46,345 nucleotides of DNA, from the NCBI GenBank assembly GCA_030681365.1, contig JAUXWH010000011.1:1-46345 (forward strand), given 5' to 3'. The position numbers and the translations under genes are program-made. Each line of letters begins with the position of its first letter. The stretch's first letter is position 1. The notes beneath the pieces are model-generated. The model searched no databases. It saw only the letters and a program-made list of their open reading frames with translations, and was not told where the DNA came from. The stretch is from Bradyrhizobium sp. (GTDB lineage: Bacteria; Pseudomonadota; Alphaproteobacteria; Rhizobiales; Xanthobacteraceae). This document shows, in pieces, positions 1 through 9,607 of the stretch.

Positions 1-578
1 GGCGAGCCCGCCTGGTAGGCGAACAGGTCCACCGTGTGCGCGGCGTGGTGCCACAGCAAATGATCGGTCCAGCTGCGCGGCTGGCCCAGCGCGTTCATGT
101 TGGAGCGGCGGAAGAAGAAAGTCTGCACATCCATCTGCTGGATATTGAACTCCCTGGCGGCGATCTTCCTGTGCACCCATTGATGGCTGGGATTGAAGCG
201 GCGGGTATGGCCGCACATCGCGACCAGCCCGGTCTGCTTCTGCAGGTCGACCACGGCCTGCGCATCCTTCAAGGCATCGGCGAGCGGGATCTCGACCTGG
301 ACATGCTTGCCGGCCTTGAGGCAGGCGACCGACTGCGCCGCATGCATCTGGGTCGGCGTACACAGGATGACGGCGTCCACCTCCCTGAGCGCCAGGCTGT
401 CGGCGAGGTCGGTCGCAACATGCGCGATGCCGTATTTGGCGGCAACTTCCTTTGTCGGCTCCAGCCTGCGGCCGACCAGCGACACCACCTCGACGCCGTC
501 GATGTTCCTGATGCCGTCGAGATGCTTGATGCCGAATGCGCCGGCGCCGGCCAGCGCTACCTTGATCGTCTTCGCCAC
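1..578 (-). CDS. ligC: LigC, 4-carboxy-2-hydroxymuconate-6-semialdehyde dehydrogenase (3' end off window)
   Basis: Oxidises the LigAB ring-fission product, in its hemiacetal form, to 2-pyrone-4,6-dicarboxylate using NADP+. About 192 N-terminal codons are visible; the family is usually around 315 residues, so the C-terminal third lies beyond the left edge. The Rossmann turn GAGAFG is at residues 11-16 and the Gfo/Idh/MocA motif appears as EIP at 96-98, where most of the superfamily has EKP. The protein reads closely like the Sphingobium SYK-6 LigC from memory. The start is a GTG at 576-578, one base after the ligB stop, with GGAGA inside the ligB end as ribosome binding site; no ATG is available near it. 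It is the last visible gene of the lig operon and is translationally coupled to ligB. Confidence 0.9.
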   Translation of the reverse strand, partial: MAKTIKVALAGAGAFGIKHLDGIRNIDGVEVVSLVGRRLEPTKEVAAKYGIAHVATDLADSLALREVDAVILCTPTQMHAAQSVACLKAGKHVQVEIPLADALKDAQAVVDLQKQTGLVAMCGHTRRFNPSHQWVHRKIAAREFNIQQMDVQTFFFRRSNMNALGQPRSWTDHLLWHHAAHTVDLFAYQAGS

Positions 579-579
579 G

Positions 580-1437
<858 letters not shown>

Positions 1438-1827
1438 TTACTTCTTCTCCCCGGTATAGCGGTTGCCTTCGATGGTGCGGCCGCCGCTGACCATCATGTT
1501 GCGGTATTCGTCCTCGCTCATGCCGGTCATGCTGCCGGCCATCTGCTGAAAGCTCTTGCCGTCGGTGGCGCCGATCTTGGCGAGGAAGTAGATGTTGCCG
1601 CCGAGCGCGATGCAGCGGTTGAGGTCGCGCGCCATCACCGCCAGCTTCTGGTCCTCCGTCATCGGCCACTCGTCGAGATAGGCGCGCTCGTCGGCCTTGA
1701 AGCGGGCGCGGTTCTCCGCCTTCATCAGGGACATGCAGAACTGGTTCAGGTGATAGCCCTGGCGCGACATCTCGGCGTCGAAGATCGTGGTGCCGGGAAC
1801 GTCCGTGTATGGTTTGTCGAGTGACAT
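1438..1827 (-). CDS. ligA: LigA, protocatechuate 4,5-dioxygenase alpha subunit
   Basis: Small subunit (129 residues) of protocatechuate 4,5-dioxygenase; it caps the active site of LigB and is needed for activity. Recognisable family segments are GYHLNQFCMSLMKAENR, FKADERAYLDEW and DGKSFQQMAGSMTGM. The frame is open to 1917, but the ATG at 1825-1827 is preferred because it carries a strong ribosome binding site (GAAGGAGACC) and gives the family length. The extra upstream 30 residues would overlap ligI and show no family similarity. It lies 13 bases downstream of ligI and directly upstream of ligB. Confidence 0.94.
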   Translation of the reverse strand: MSLDKPYTDVPGTTIFDAEMSRQGYHLNQFCMSLMKAENRARFKADERAYLDEWPMTEDQKLAVMARDLNRCIALGGNIYFLAKIGATDGKSFQQMAGSMTGMSEDEYRNMMVSGGRTIEGNRYTGEKK

Positions 1828-1840
1828 GGGTTGGTCTCCT

Positions 1841-2770
1841 TCAGGAGTGGTCCGGCCAGTACAGCCGCATCGGGTTGTCGACCAGAAGCTTGCGTTGCAA
1901 TTCAGGCGTCGTCGCAACGTGCGGGATGAAATCGACCAGCAGCCCGTCGTCCGGCATATGGTCTTTCAAGTTCGGGTGCGGCCAGTCGGTTCCCCACAGC
2001 ACGCGATCGGGGAAGGTTTCGACGATGCGCCGCGCGAACGGGATCACGTCGCGGTAGGCATTCTGTTCGCCGTTCAGCGCCGGCGGACCCGCGACCGACA
2101 GCCGCTCCGGGCAGCTGACCTTGGACCAGACATTCGGGTGTTCCCTCATGAATTTCACGAACAATTCGAATTCGGGGCCATCGACCGGCTTGGAGACGTC
2201 GGGCCGGCCCATATGATCCACCACCACCGTGGTCGGCAGCGAGGTGAAGAAATCCCACAATTCGGGCAGGTCCACCGCCTCGAAATAGATCACGACGTGC
2301 CAGCCCAGCGTGCCGATGCGGTCGGCGATCTCGGTCAATTCTTCCTTCGGCGTGAAGTCGACCAGCCGCTTGACGAAATTGAAGCGCACGCCGCGCACGC
2401 CGGCGTCGTGCATGGCGCGCAACTCCTCATTGCTGACGCTGCGCTTGACGGTGGCGACGCCGCGCGCCTTGCCGCCGGAGTGAACCAATGCATCGACCAT
2501 GGCGCTGTTATCGGCGCCGTGGCAGGTGGCCTGCACCACCACGTTGCGGGAAAAGCCGAGATGATCGCGCAGGGCATAGAGCTGCTGCTTCGACGCATCG
2601 CAGGGGGTGTATTTGCGCTCCGGCGCGAACGGAAATTCGGCGCCCGGGCCGAACACATGGCAATGCGCGTCCACCGCGCCTGCCGGCACCTTGAAGCGGG
2701 GTTTTGACGGGCCGGCGTACCAATCGAGCCAACCGGGTGTCTTCTGAAATTCCATCGTCGTCTGACTCAT
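1841..2770 (-). CDS. ligI: LigI, 2-pyrone-4,6-dicarboxylate hydrolase
   Basis: Hydrolyses the lactone 2-pyrone-4,6-dicarboxylate to 4-oxalomesaconate, the step after LigC. A 309-residue amidohydrolase-superfamily protein (COG3618). The N-terminal HxH motif is in DAHCHVFG, and the C-terminal catalytic aspartate is in WGTDWPHPN; VIYFEA and VVDHMGRPD match LigI between them. LigI is known to work without a bound metal although the HxH motif is kept. The ATG overlaps the stop of the upstream dehydrogenase gene (ATGA-type, four bases), indicating translational coupling. Full length compared with the family. Confidence 0.94.
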   Translation of the reverse strand: MSQTTMEFQKTPGWLDWYAGPSKPRFKVPAGAVDAHCHVFGPGAEFPFAPERKYTPCDASKQQLYALRDHLGFSRNVVVQATCHGADNSAMVDALVHSGGKARGVATVKRSVSNEELRAMHDAGVRGVRFNFVKRLVDFTPKEELTEIADRIGTLGWHVVIYFEAVDLPELWDFFTSLPTTVVVDHMGRPDVSKPVDGPEFELFVKFMREHPNVWSKVSCPERLSVAGPPALNGEQNAYRDVIPFARRIVETFPDRVLWGTDWPHPNLKDHMPDDGLLVDFIPHVATTPELQRKLLVDNPMRLYWPDHS

Positions 2771-3693
2771 TCTTTTTCGGGCTTCACCTTGCCGAGGATC
2801 CGGTCGGCCTCGGTGCGCCAGTCCGGACTACGGGCAAATTCCTCTGTCCCTTTCGAGCCGAACAGGCCTTGGTCGGCGAGGTCGGCAACCCAGGCCTGGC
2901 GTTCGGCGGTACCCTGCGCCGACCACGGCGTGAGCCCGATCTCGCGCACGGTCTCCGCGACCTCGCGGACCTCTTCGCTGCGGCGGCGGCCGTGCTCGAT
3001 CACGCGCTGGAAGAAATAGGCGCCCTGCTTCTCCCAATCGATGCCGGGAAAGGTCTCCTTGAGCGACGCCAGCACCGCGTCCTCGATGCCATAGGCCCGC
3101 GCCGTGGTGAAACTCTCGATCACCATGGCTTCCATGCCCTTGATCATGATGCTGCGGCACATCTTGACCGCCGAGGCGACGCCGAGTTGATCACTCGATA
3201 CCTTGGCATTGAATCCGAGTTCGATCAGCAAGGGCGCGAGTTCACGCGCGCCAGAGCCGCCCAGCAGCAGCGGCACCTTGATCCGGTAGGGCGGGACCGA
3301 GGTCATGACGGCGCCCTCGACATAGCGTCCGCCGGCGCCGTCGATCAGGCCAGCGGCGCGTTGCTTCGCGCCCGGCGAGGCCGAATTGAAGTCGAGAAAC
3401 CAGGCGCCCTGCTTCAGTCCAGGCACGCAGGCCTGCGCCACCGGCACCGCCTGGCTCGCGGTGACCGCGGACACGAGCAGGTCAGCCTGCGCGGCGAGAT
3501 CGGCATGCGAGGACGCCAGCGCGACGCCGATGCCTTCGGCGTGATCGCGCAGCGGCTGCGCCCGGTCATCGCCGAGCTTGATGTCGTAGGCGCTGACGCG
3601 GACGCCGTCCTTGCGTAGATCCTCGGCCAGAATCCGGCCGACCTCGCCATAGCCGACGAGACCGATATGCCACTGGTTGGAAGCAACCGACAT
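2767..3693 (-). CDS. NAD-binding 6-phosphogluconate-dehydrogenase-like protein with DUF1932-type C-terminal domain, unassigned role in the lig operon
   Basis: A dehydrogenase-like protein of about 308 residues. The N-terminal half is a Rossmann domain with GLVGYGEVG; the C-terminal half (around the RSIMIKGMEAMVIESF segment) matches the DUF1932 helical domain that follows NAD_binding_2 domains. The substrate is unknown. None of the textbook steps of protocatechuate 4,5-cleavage needs it, yet it is embedded between ligK and ligI with overlapping ends, so it should be co-expressed with them. As I recall, the SYK-6 ligK cluster also has an uncharacterised orf1 at this position. Start is uncertain: ATG at 3691-3693 is used here; a TTG at 3700-3702 overlapping the ligK stop is the alternative. 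Neither has a strong ribosome binding site. Confidence 0.82.
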   Translation of the reverse strand: MSVASNQWHIGLVGYGEVGRILAEDLRKDGVRVSAYDIKLGDDRAQPLRDHAEGIGVALASSHADLAAQADLLVSAVTASQAVPVAQACVPGLKQGAWFLDFNSASPGAKQRAAGLIDGAGGRYVEGAVMTSVPPYRIKVPLLLGGSGARELAPLLIELGFNAKVSSDQLGVASAVKMCRSIMIKGMEAMVIESFTTARAYGIEDAVLASLKETFPGIDWEKQGAYFFQRVIEHGRRRSEEVREVAETVREIGLTPWSAQGTAERQAWVADLADQGLFGSKGTEEFARSPDWRTEADRILGKVKPEKE

Positions 3694-3698
3694 CGCGA

Positions 3699-4394
3699 TC
3701 AATCTATGTATTTGAGGCCGGCTTTCGCCAGCGGCTCACGCATATTGTACATGTCGAGACCGAGCACGCCGGACGCCAGCTTGGCGCGCTTGTCGCCTTC
3801 ATTGGCCTCGCGCGCTTCGGCGGCGTCGGCCGCCTGCTGCGCAACAGCGGCGGGAACCACGACCACGCCGTCGGGATCGGCCACGATCACGTCGCCGGGA
3901 TTGACCAGTGCGCCGGCGCAGACCACCGGAATGTTCACCGAACCCAACGTGGCCTTCACCGTGCCCTTGGCGCTGATGGCCCGGGAGAACACCGGGAACT
4001 GCATCTCGGTAAGGTCCTTTACGTCGCGCACGCCGCCGTCGATGATCAGGCCCCTGGCGCCGCGGGCGCGAAAACTGGTCGCCAGCAGATCGCCGAAGAA
4101 GCCGTCGGTGTTTTCCGCAGTGCAGGCGGCCACCACCACGTCGCCGGGCTGCAGCTGCTCGGCCACCACATGCATCATCCAGTTGTCGCCGGGCTGCAGC
4201 AGCACCGTGACCGCCGTGCCGCAGGTGTGGGCATCCGCATAGATCGGACGCATATAGGGCAGCATCAGGCCGACGCGGCCCATCGCCTCGTGAATGGTGG
4301 CGACGCCGAACCGCGACAGCTTCTCGACCGCCGCTCTGTCGGCGCGAACGATGTTGCGCTTGACCACGCCGAGATTGTTCATCGCGCCACTCAT
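3699..4394 (-). CDS. ligK: LigK, 4-carboxy-4-hydroxy-2-oxoadipate / 4-hydroxy-4-methyl-2-oxoglutarate aldolase
   Basis: Cleaves 4-carboxy-4-hydroxy-2-oxoadipate to pyruvate and oxaloacetate, the final step of the pathway; the family also acts on 4-hydroxy-4-methyl-2-oxoglutarate and decarboxylates oxaloacetate. The protein is 231 residues with the RraA/HMG-aldolase fold. The divalent-metal class II aldolase motif is in [11 protein letters not shown], where the adjacent Arg-Asp pair is the substrate/metal site, and GDVVVA / [15 protein letters not shown] are typical. The ATG at 4392-4394 follows the ligJ stop by one base; a second in-frame ATG four codons later is possible. It sits mid-operon. 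Confidence 0.93.
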   Translation of the reverse strand: MSGAMNNLGVVKRNIVRADRAAVEKLSRFGVATIHEAMGRVGLMLPYMRPIYADAHTCGTAVTVLLQPGDNWMMHVVAEQLQPGDVVVAACTAENTDGFFGDLLATSFRARGARGLIIDGGVRDVKDLTEMQFPVFSRAISAKGTVKATLGSVNIPVVCAGALVNPGDVIVADPDGVVVVPAAVAQQAADAAEAREANEGDKRAKLASGVLGLDMYNMREPLAKAGLKYID

Positions 4395-4395
4395 G

Positions 4396-5427
4396 TCACT
4401 TGCCTTTCGCCTTCAAGGCCGCATCGAGCCTGGGGAATACGCGCCGCGCATTGCCCTCATAGACCTTGTGCTTGTCCTCTGCGCTCAGGATGGTCGAGGC
4501 CTCGATGTAGCGCTTGGTATCGTCGTAGTAGAAGCCGGTTTCGGGATCGATTCCCTTCACCGCGCCGATCATCTCGCTGGCGAACAGGATGTTGTCGACC
4601 GGGATCACCTTGGTCAGAAGATCGATGCCGGGCTGGTGATAGACGCAGGTGTCGAAGAAGATGTTCTTCAGCAGATGATCCTTCAGCAGCGGCTTCTTCA
4701 GCTCCTGCGCCAGCCCCCGGAAGCGGCCCCAGTGGTACGGCACCGCGCCGCCGCCATGCGGGATCAGGAATTTCAGCGTCGGGAAATCCTTGAACAGGTC
4801 CGAGGTCAGGCACTGCATGAAGGCGGTGGTGTCGGCGTTCAGGTAATGCGCGCCAGTGGTGTGGAAGCAGGCGTTGCAGCTGGTGGAGACGTGGATCATG
4901 GCGGGAATGTCGAGCTCCACCATCTTCTCGTAGATCGGGTACCACTGTCGGTCCGACAGCGGCGGCGAGGTCCAGTGCCCGCCGGACGGATCGGGATTGA
5001 GATTGATGCCGACGAAGCCGTATTCCCTGACGCATTTCTCCATCTCGGGGATGCAGGTTTTGGGATCGACGCCCGGCGACTGCGGCAGCATCGCAGCACC
5101 GATAAAACTGTCCGGGAAGAGCCTGGCGATGCGCGCGCACAATTCGTTGCAGATCGCGGCCCATGTCGACGACACCTGGAAGTCGCCGATGTGGTGCGCC
5201 ATGAAGCTGGCGCGCGGGCTGAAGATGGTGAGATCGCTGCCGCGCTCCTGCATCTTCTTGAGCTGGTTGTTGATGATGGATTCGCGCAGCTCGTCGTCGC
5301 TGATCTTCAGTTCGCTGGCCTTCGGCATGGCCGAGGGATCCTTGATCCCCGCGATCTGCCGGTTACGCCAGTCCTCGAGCGCTTTCGGCGCGGTGGTGTA
5401 GTGGCCGTGTACGTCGATGATCATCAT
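4396..5427 (-). CDS. ligJ: LigJ, 4-oxalomesaconate hydratase
   Basis: Hydrates the enol/isomer form of 4-oxalomesaconate to 4-carboxy-4-hydroxy-2-oxoadipate. A 343-residue amidohydrolase-superfamily hydratase. Zinc-ligand motif DVHGH is at residues 5-9; other segments shared with SYK-6 LigJ include [50 protein letters not shown] and [14 protein letters not shown]. The gene is within two bases of the ligU stop and one base of the ligK start, so it is tightly inside the operon. Two tandem ATG codons (5425-5427 and 5422-5424) exist; the first is used. Confidence 0.94.
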   Translation of the reverse strand: MMIIDVHGHYTTAPKALEDWRNRQIAGIKDPSAMPKASELKISDDELRESIINNQLKKMQERGSDLTIFSPRASFMAHHIGDFQVSSTWAAICNELCARIARLFPDSFIGAAMLPQSPGVDPKTCIPEMEKCVREYGFVGINLNPDPSGGHWTSPPLSDRQWYPIYEKMVELDIPAMIHVSTSCNACFHTTGAHYLNADTTAFMQCLTSDLFKDFPTLKFLIPHGGGAVPYHWGRFRGLAQELKKPLLKDHLLKNIFFDTCVYHQPGIDLLTKVIPVDNILFASEMIGAVKGIDPETGFYYDDTKRYIEASTILSAEDKHKVYEGNARRVFPRLDAALKAKGK

Positions 5428-5428
5428 T

Positions 5429-6565
5429 CTATCCTTGCCGGGCGCGACGGGGTTCAGAGCCTGCGCCGAAACCTGTGGCCTGGTGTCCGGCCCAGACCGA
5501 GGCAGGCACCATGGCCTCGCCGCGCATCAACAGCCGCGCGGTGCGCAGCAGGGCCGCGCTGGTGACGTTTTGCGGGTTGGCCGGATCGACCTCGATCTCG
5601 ACACTGAACTCACCCGTCGGATGCTCGACCGAAATGGTCTTGGCATTCTCGCCGGGCACCACGGCGATGCCCTGCGTGGTCGAACCGTCGAGCACGCAGG
5701 CGGTGGCGACGGTCACCGCCGCCAGCACGCCGATGGCATCGTGGCAGACATGCGGGATGAAGCTGCGCGTCGAGATGGCGCCGCCCGCGCGCGGCGCCGA
5801 GATCAGCGTCATCTTCGGGTAATTCTTGCTCGTTACGTCGCCGAGCTGCATGGCATGGCCGCAGGCGATGCGCAGCCGCTCGATCCGCGCCTTCAGTTCG
5901 GTATCGGCATTGAGCTGGTCGACGCTCTCATAGCCGGTGCGGCCGACGTCGGCGGCCTTGAAGATCACCAGCGGCATGCCGTTGTCGATGCAGGTCACGG
6001 CGATGCCGTCGATCACGTCGCGGACGTTGCCGGTCGGCAGCAACCCCGGCGCGACCGAACCCGCGGTATCGAGAAAATTGATCTTGATCGGCGCCGAGGT
6101 GCCCGGCGCGCCGTCGATCCGGGCGTTGCCCTCATATTCGACCTGGCCATCGGGGGTCTGCACGGTGATGTCGCATTGCATGTCGGTGTTGAGCGTCAGC
6201 ACGCGCAGCGTGGTGGTGGCGCCCTGCGGCTTGACCAGGCCGGTCTCAAGCGCGAACGGAACCACCGCGGCGAGCATGTTGCCGCAATTGGGCGTGGTGT
6301 CGACGGTGTCCTTGTCGGGCTGCAGCTGCGCGAACAGGAAATCCAGATCGACGCCGGGGCGCGAGCCCTTCGAGACGATGCCGACCTTGCTGGTGAGCGG
6401 ATGCGCGCCGCCGAGCCCGTCGATCTGGCGCTTGTCGGGCGAGCCCATCACCGCCAGCAGCACCCTGTCGCGGGTCGGGATGTCGGCTGGCAGGTCGGCG
6501 GCGTTGAAAAACGGGCCGCGAGAGGTGCCGCCGCGCATGAACAGGCAGGGAATGGCGGTTTGCAT
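5429..6565 (-). CDS. ligU: LigU/GalD-like 4-oxalomesaconate tautomerase (delta-isomerase, PrpF family)
   Basis: Isomerises 4-oxalomesaconate so that LigJ can hydrate it. The 378-residue product belongs to the PrpF family of cofactor-free isomerases (diaminopimelate-epimerase-like fold). Family segments seen are FMRGGTSRGPFF at the N terminus, DGLGGAHPLTSKV, TPNCGNMLAAV and DNGMPLVIF. The open frame extends to 6625, but the ATG at 6563-6565 matches the family N terminus and has a GGGAA ribosome binding site. It is the first enzyme gene after the regulator, separated from it by 125 bases that probably hold a promoter or binding site. LigU and GalD are close homologues, so the exact isomer handled is inferred from context. 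Confidence 0.88.
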   Translation of the reverse strand: MQTAIPCLFMRGGTSRGPFFNAADLPADIPTRDRVLLAVMGSPDKRQIDGLGGAHPLTSKVGIVSKGSRPGVDLDFLFAQLQPDKDTVDTTPNCGNMLAAVVPFALETGLVKPQGATTTLRVLTLNTDMQCDITVQTPDGQVEYEGNARIDGAPGTSAPIKINFLDTAGSVAPGLLPTGNVRDVIDGIAVTCIDNGMPLVIFKAADVGRTGYESVDQLNADTELKARIERLRIACGHAMQLGDVTSKNYPKMTLISAPRAGGAISTRSFIPHVCHDAIGVLAAVTVATACVLDGSTTQGIAVVPGENAKTISVEHPTGEFSVEIEVDPANPQNVTSAALLRTARLLMRGEAMVPASVWAGHQATGFGAGSEPRRARQG

Positions 6566-6654
6566 GGCGTTCCCGGTGATTGAATTTTTCACATTCTGGC
6601 GGTTCGGGTTCGGCTTCGCCACCATCCGCCATTTCTAACAGCTATCACGTTCCG

Positions 6655-6680
6655 GCATGGGTGAAAGCCCCGAGCCATGC
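6655..6680 (-). promoter_or_regulatory. Weak inverted repeat between the LysR gene and ligU
   Basis: Six-base arms GCATGG and CCATGC separated by 14 bases lie in the 125-base gap between the LysR gene's stop and ligU. LysR regulators bind interrupted dyads, and this gap is the natural place for the lig operator. The arms are short and the spacing is wider than the usual T-N11-A form, so a chance match is quite possible. Confidence 0.2.
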
Positions 6681-6690
6681 TGGAAATGCT

Positions 6691-7593
6691 TTAAGCCGGC
6701 AGCCCGCGCACCAGTTCGGTCAAAAGCCGCATCGCGTGCAGCGCCAGCGGCGTCGGGCGCTTGTGCGCGGAAACGGCGAGGCAGAGCACGCTGACCGGCG
6801 CCGGATCGGTCAGCCGCCGCACCACGAGTTCGCCTGATCGAGCCGACGCCGCCACGCCGCTGGCGGTGAGCACCGCGTGGCCATAGCCGGCGCAGACCAG
6901 ATCGATGATCGAGGGGACGCTGGAAACCTCCCAGGCAATGTCGAGCTTGATGCCGGCCAGCGCCGCCTGGGTCTCCAGCAGCCGGCGCATCGCATGGACC
7001 CGCTCCGGCACGATCAGCGGGTAGCGCGACAGTTCCTTCATCGGCAGCGGCGGCGCGGCCGGCTTGCGCTTGCCCCTGGCCGCGCGGCTGACCAGGCCGA
7101 GCGCCTCCTGCAGCAAGGGCGTGATCTCCAGCCCGGCCTGCGCCTCGGGATTGTAGACCATGCCGATGTCGATGCGGCCGGTGGTGACCCATTCGACGAT
7201 GTGGGTCGACAGCCCCTCGACGATCGCCAGCCGGGCGGCAGGCAGCTGCTTCTTGAAACGGTCGATCAATGGCAGCGTGAGTTGCCGGCCGATGCTCGGC
7301 GGCAGCCCGATGGTGACCCGGCCGACCGGCTCGTCACGGCTGGCGCCGAGATCCTCGCGCGCATGCGCCATCAGCTGCAGCACCGCCACGCTGTGGTCGA
7401 ACAGCCGCTTGCCGGCGTCGGTCAGCGCCACGCCGCGGCCGTTGCGCAGGAACAATTGCTGGCGCAGCTCGGTCTCGAGGCTGCGCACCTGGCGGCTGAG
7501 CGCGGGCTGCGCGATGTCGAGCACCACGGCAGCCTTGCTGAAGCTGCCGAGTTCGGCGACGTGGACGAAATATTCAAGCTGCTTGAGGTTCAT
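6691..7593 (-). CDS. LysR-type transcriptional regulator at the head of the lig operon
   Basis: A 300-residue LysR-type regulator. The N-terminal winged HTH spans roughly residues 1-60 (MNLKQLEYFVHVAELGSFSKAA, with QPALSRQVRSLE as recognition helix), followed by an inducer-binding domain. It probably controls the downstream lig genes in response to a pathway aromatic; SYK-6 LigR does this for its lig genes, but orthology cannot be proved here. Unusually for LysR proteins it is transcribed in the same direction as its presumed targets rather than divergently. The ATG at 7591-7593 starts the conserved HTH; a GTG six codons upstream is less likely. Confidence 0.9.
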   Translation of the reverse strand: MNLKQLEYFVHVAELGSFSKAAVVLDIAQPALSRQVRSLETELRQQLFLRNGRGVALTDAGKRLFDHSVAVLQLMAHAREDLGASRDEPVGRVTIGLPPSIGRQLTLPLIDRFKKQLPAARLAIVEGLSTHIVEWVTTGRIDIGMVYNPEAQAGLEITPLLQEALGLVSRAARGKRKPAAPPLPMKELSRYPLIVPERVHAMRRLLETQAALAGIKLDIAWEVSSVPSIIDLVCAGYGHAVLTASGVAASARSGELVVRRLTDPAPVSVLCLAVSAHKRPTPLALHAMRLLTELVRGLPA

Positions 7594-7650
7594 GGCCCTG
7601 CGACTGTACACCCGCGCTCAGCCGAGCCGTGCATCCTAAATCCGGGGCAC

Positions 7651-8655
7651 TTATTGCTTTGGGATCCCGGCCTTCTCGATCACGTTTTTCCACTTGTCGA
7701 TATCGGACTTCAGCCGGGCGGATATTTCCTCAGGCGTGCTCGCCTTGGCCTCGATGCCGAGTTCGAGCAGCCGCTTCTTCACGTCGGGTTCGGCGAGGAT
7801 GTCCCGCAGCGCCTGATTGAGCGTCTTGACGATTTCCGGCGGCGTCCCCGATGGAGCGAACAGCGCGTTCCAGGAGACGACGTCGTAACCGGCGACGCCC
7901 GATTCCTGCACGGTCGGGATATCCGGCGCGCTGGCCGAACGTACCGGTCCGGTCGCCGCCAGCGCCCGGATTTTCCCGTCGGCGAGGTTGCCCTTCATCG
8001 CCGAGTAGCTGTCGATCATGAGGCCGAGATTGCCCTGCATGGTCGATATCAGAACCTCGGGCGTGCCCCGATGGGGAATGATCACGAAATCGAGGCCGGC
8101 CGCGGTCTTGAACAGCTCGGCCGACAAATTCTGGGTGCTGCCGACATTGATGGTGCCGACATTGAGCGACCCCGGCTTTGCCCTGGCAGCCGCCATGAAA
8201 TCCGCCAGCGTCCGGAAAGACGAGTCGCCGCCGGTGGCGAAGATGAAATCGAAATAGCCCAGGCTCGAAACCGGCACAAAATCCTTCAGCGGATCATACG
8301 GCAGCTTGTTGAACAGGGAAACGCTGATCGCGGTTCCGTTCGACAGCAAGGCCAGCGTGTGTCCGTCCGCCGGCGATGAGATCACCGTCCGGGCCGCGGC
8401 AATGCCGCCCGCGCCGGGCTGGTTTACGACGTAGAAGCGCCCGCCAAGCCTGGCGCCGAGCCGTTCCGCGATCACCCGCGCGGTGATATCGGCAACGCCG
8501 CCGGCGGCAAAAGGCAAGACGATGCGCACCGGCTTGCCCGGGTATTGGGTCTGGGCCGAGGCCTGACGCTGGGGGGCGACCAGCGCCAGCAGCACCAGCA
8601 CGGCCATGGATGTCCGGACCAGCATCCGGAAGACGGCGGCTTTGGAAAATGTCAT
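7651..8655 (-). CDS. Tripartite tricarboxylate transporter (TctC/Bug family) periplasmic substrate-binding protein
   Basis: Exported solute-binding protein of about 334 residues. A hydrophobic signal peptide (VLVLLALVAP) ends near the ASAQTQYPGKPVR cleavage region. Family features follow: KPVRIVLPFAAGGVADITAR, NQPGAGG, then DIPTVQESGV and FAPSGTPPEIV towards the C terminus. Such proteins deliver organic acids either to TctAB permeases or to a sensor. No tctA or tctB gene is visible within the window, so it is an orphan here. It follows the ring-cleavage dioxygenase gene on the same strand and precedes the LysR gene. ATG at 8653-8655 is used; a TTG at 8680-8682 with a strong GGGGGG ribosome binding site is a real alternative. 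Confidence 0.88.
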   Translation of the reverse strand: MTFSKAAVFRMLVRTSMAVLVLLALVAPQRQASAQTQYPGKPVRIVLPFAAGGVADITARVIAERLGARLGGRFYVVNQPGAGGIAAARTVISSPADGHTLALLSNGTAISVSLFNKLPYDPLKDFVPVSSLGYFDFIFATGGDSSFRTLADFMAAARAKPGSLNVGTINVGSTQNLSAELFKTAAGLDFVIIPHRGTPEVLISTMQGNLGLMIDSYSAMKGNLADGKIRALAATGPVRSASAPDIPTVQESGVAGYDVVSWNALFAPSGTPPEIVKTLNQALRDILAEPDVKKRLLELGIEAKASTPEEISARLKSDIDKWKNVIEKAGIPKQ

Positions 8656-8694
8656 CGGGATAGCCCTGATTTCGTGGCTCAATTCGCCCCCCTG

Positions 8695-9588
8695 TCACTT
8701 GATGGGCGGGCGCGGAAGCACGGCGTCACCTACCTCCATCCGGTAGACATAGTCGAGTGAAAACCAGGGCGTGCCGACATCGCTCTCGCTCGGGTGCGGC
8801 TCGTCATGGCGCACGAAATCGCCGATCAACGCTTGCGTCACGCCAAACTGCACGTCGCTGTCGATGTGGGGATCGGCGGGATCGTAGACCTGGGAAATCA
8901 ACACCTTGAATCCCGGCTTGAAGATCAGCGCGTGGAGATGCGCCGGTCGATAGGGATGCCTGCTTTGCTGCTTCAACAGGCGGCCGACCACGCCATTGGT
9001 CGGAATCGGATAGCCCACCATCATGACCGAGCGAAACCAGAAGCGGCCGTCGGCATCGCTGGTGAATTTGCCGCGCAGGTTCATCTCGGCCTGCGCGGGA
9101 TCCTGGTTCTCGTAAAGCCCGACCGGCGAGGCATGCCAGATATCGACTTCCGCGCCCGCGATCGGCCGGCCGGAAGGGTCGACCACGCGCGCGGTGACGA
9201 ACAGGGGCGCGCCCGGCGTATCGGACCGGACGATGCAGCCGCCGTTCTCGACCCGTGGCGAGTTCAACCGCCAGAACGGCCCGAGCAGCGACTGCGCCGT
9301 CTCGGTATTGCCCTGATCGCCGTTGTTGAGAAGGCATACCAGCGAGGAGACGCCGAGCGAGCCGGCCATCAGGATGATTTCGTTGTGGCTGTCGGTGGTG
9401 AGGTTGCCGAGTTCACCGATAATGGCGGCGGCCTCGCGGAACTCGGCCTCGGTCAGGCGCACGTCGCGGATAAAACCATGCAGGTGCCTGACCAGCGACA
9501 CCATGATTTCCCGCAGCCGCGGGTCGGCCGTCTGTTCCATCACCGATGTTGCAGCGACCGTGACATCCTGCTGACGTCCAATGATCAT
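8695..9588 (-). CDS. Intradiol ring-cleavage dioxygenase, hydroxyquinol 1,2-dioxygenase-like
   Basis: Fe(III)-dependent dioxygenase that should open a catechol-type ring between the two hydroxyls. The 297-residue protein has an N-terminal helical dimerisation domain and a C-terminal catalytic beta sandwich. The four iron ligands are all present: Tyr159 (GLYE), Tyr193 (GYPIPT), His217 and His219 (RPAHLHA). The segments NLRGKFTSDADGRFWFRSV and HPYRPAHLH resemble hydroxyquinol 1,2-dioxygenases more than catechol 1,2- or protocatechuate 3,4-dioxygenases. Hydroxyquinol cleavage gives maleylacetate, and the 3-oxoadipyl-CoA thiolase at 12841-14049 would fit downstream, but no maleylacetate reductase is present in the window. 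The start has a GGGGGAG ribosome binding site. Substrate is inferred. Confidence 0.87.
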   Translation of the reverse strand: MIIGRQQDVTVAATSVMEQTADPRLREIMVSLVRHLHGFIRDVRLTEAEFREAAAIIGELGNLTTDSHNEIILMAGSLGVSSLVCLLNNGDQGNTETAQSLLGPFWRLNSPRVENGGCIVRSDTPGAPLFVTARVVDPSGRPIAGAEVDIWHASPVGLYENQDPAQAEMNLRGKFTSDADGRFWFRSVMMVGYPIPTNGVVGRLLKQQSRHPYRPAHLHALIFKPGFKVLISQVYDPADPHIDSDVQFGVTQALIGDFVRHDEPHPSESDVGTPWFSLDYVYRMEVGDAVLPRPPIK

Positions 9589-9607
9589 GGCGCACTCCCC
9601 CAGTCTG

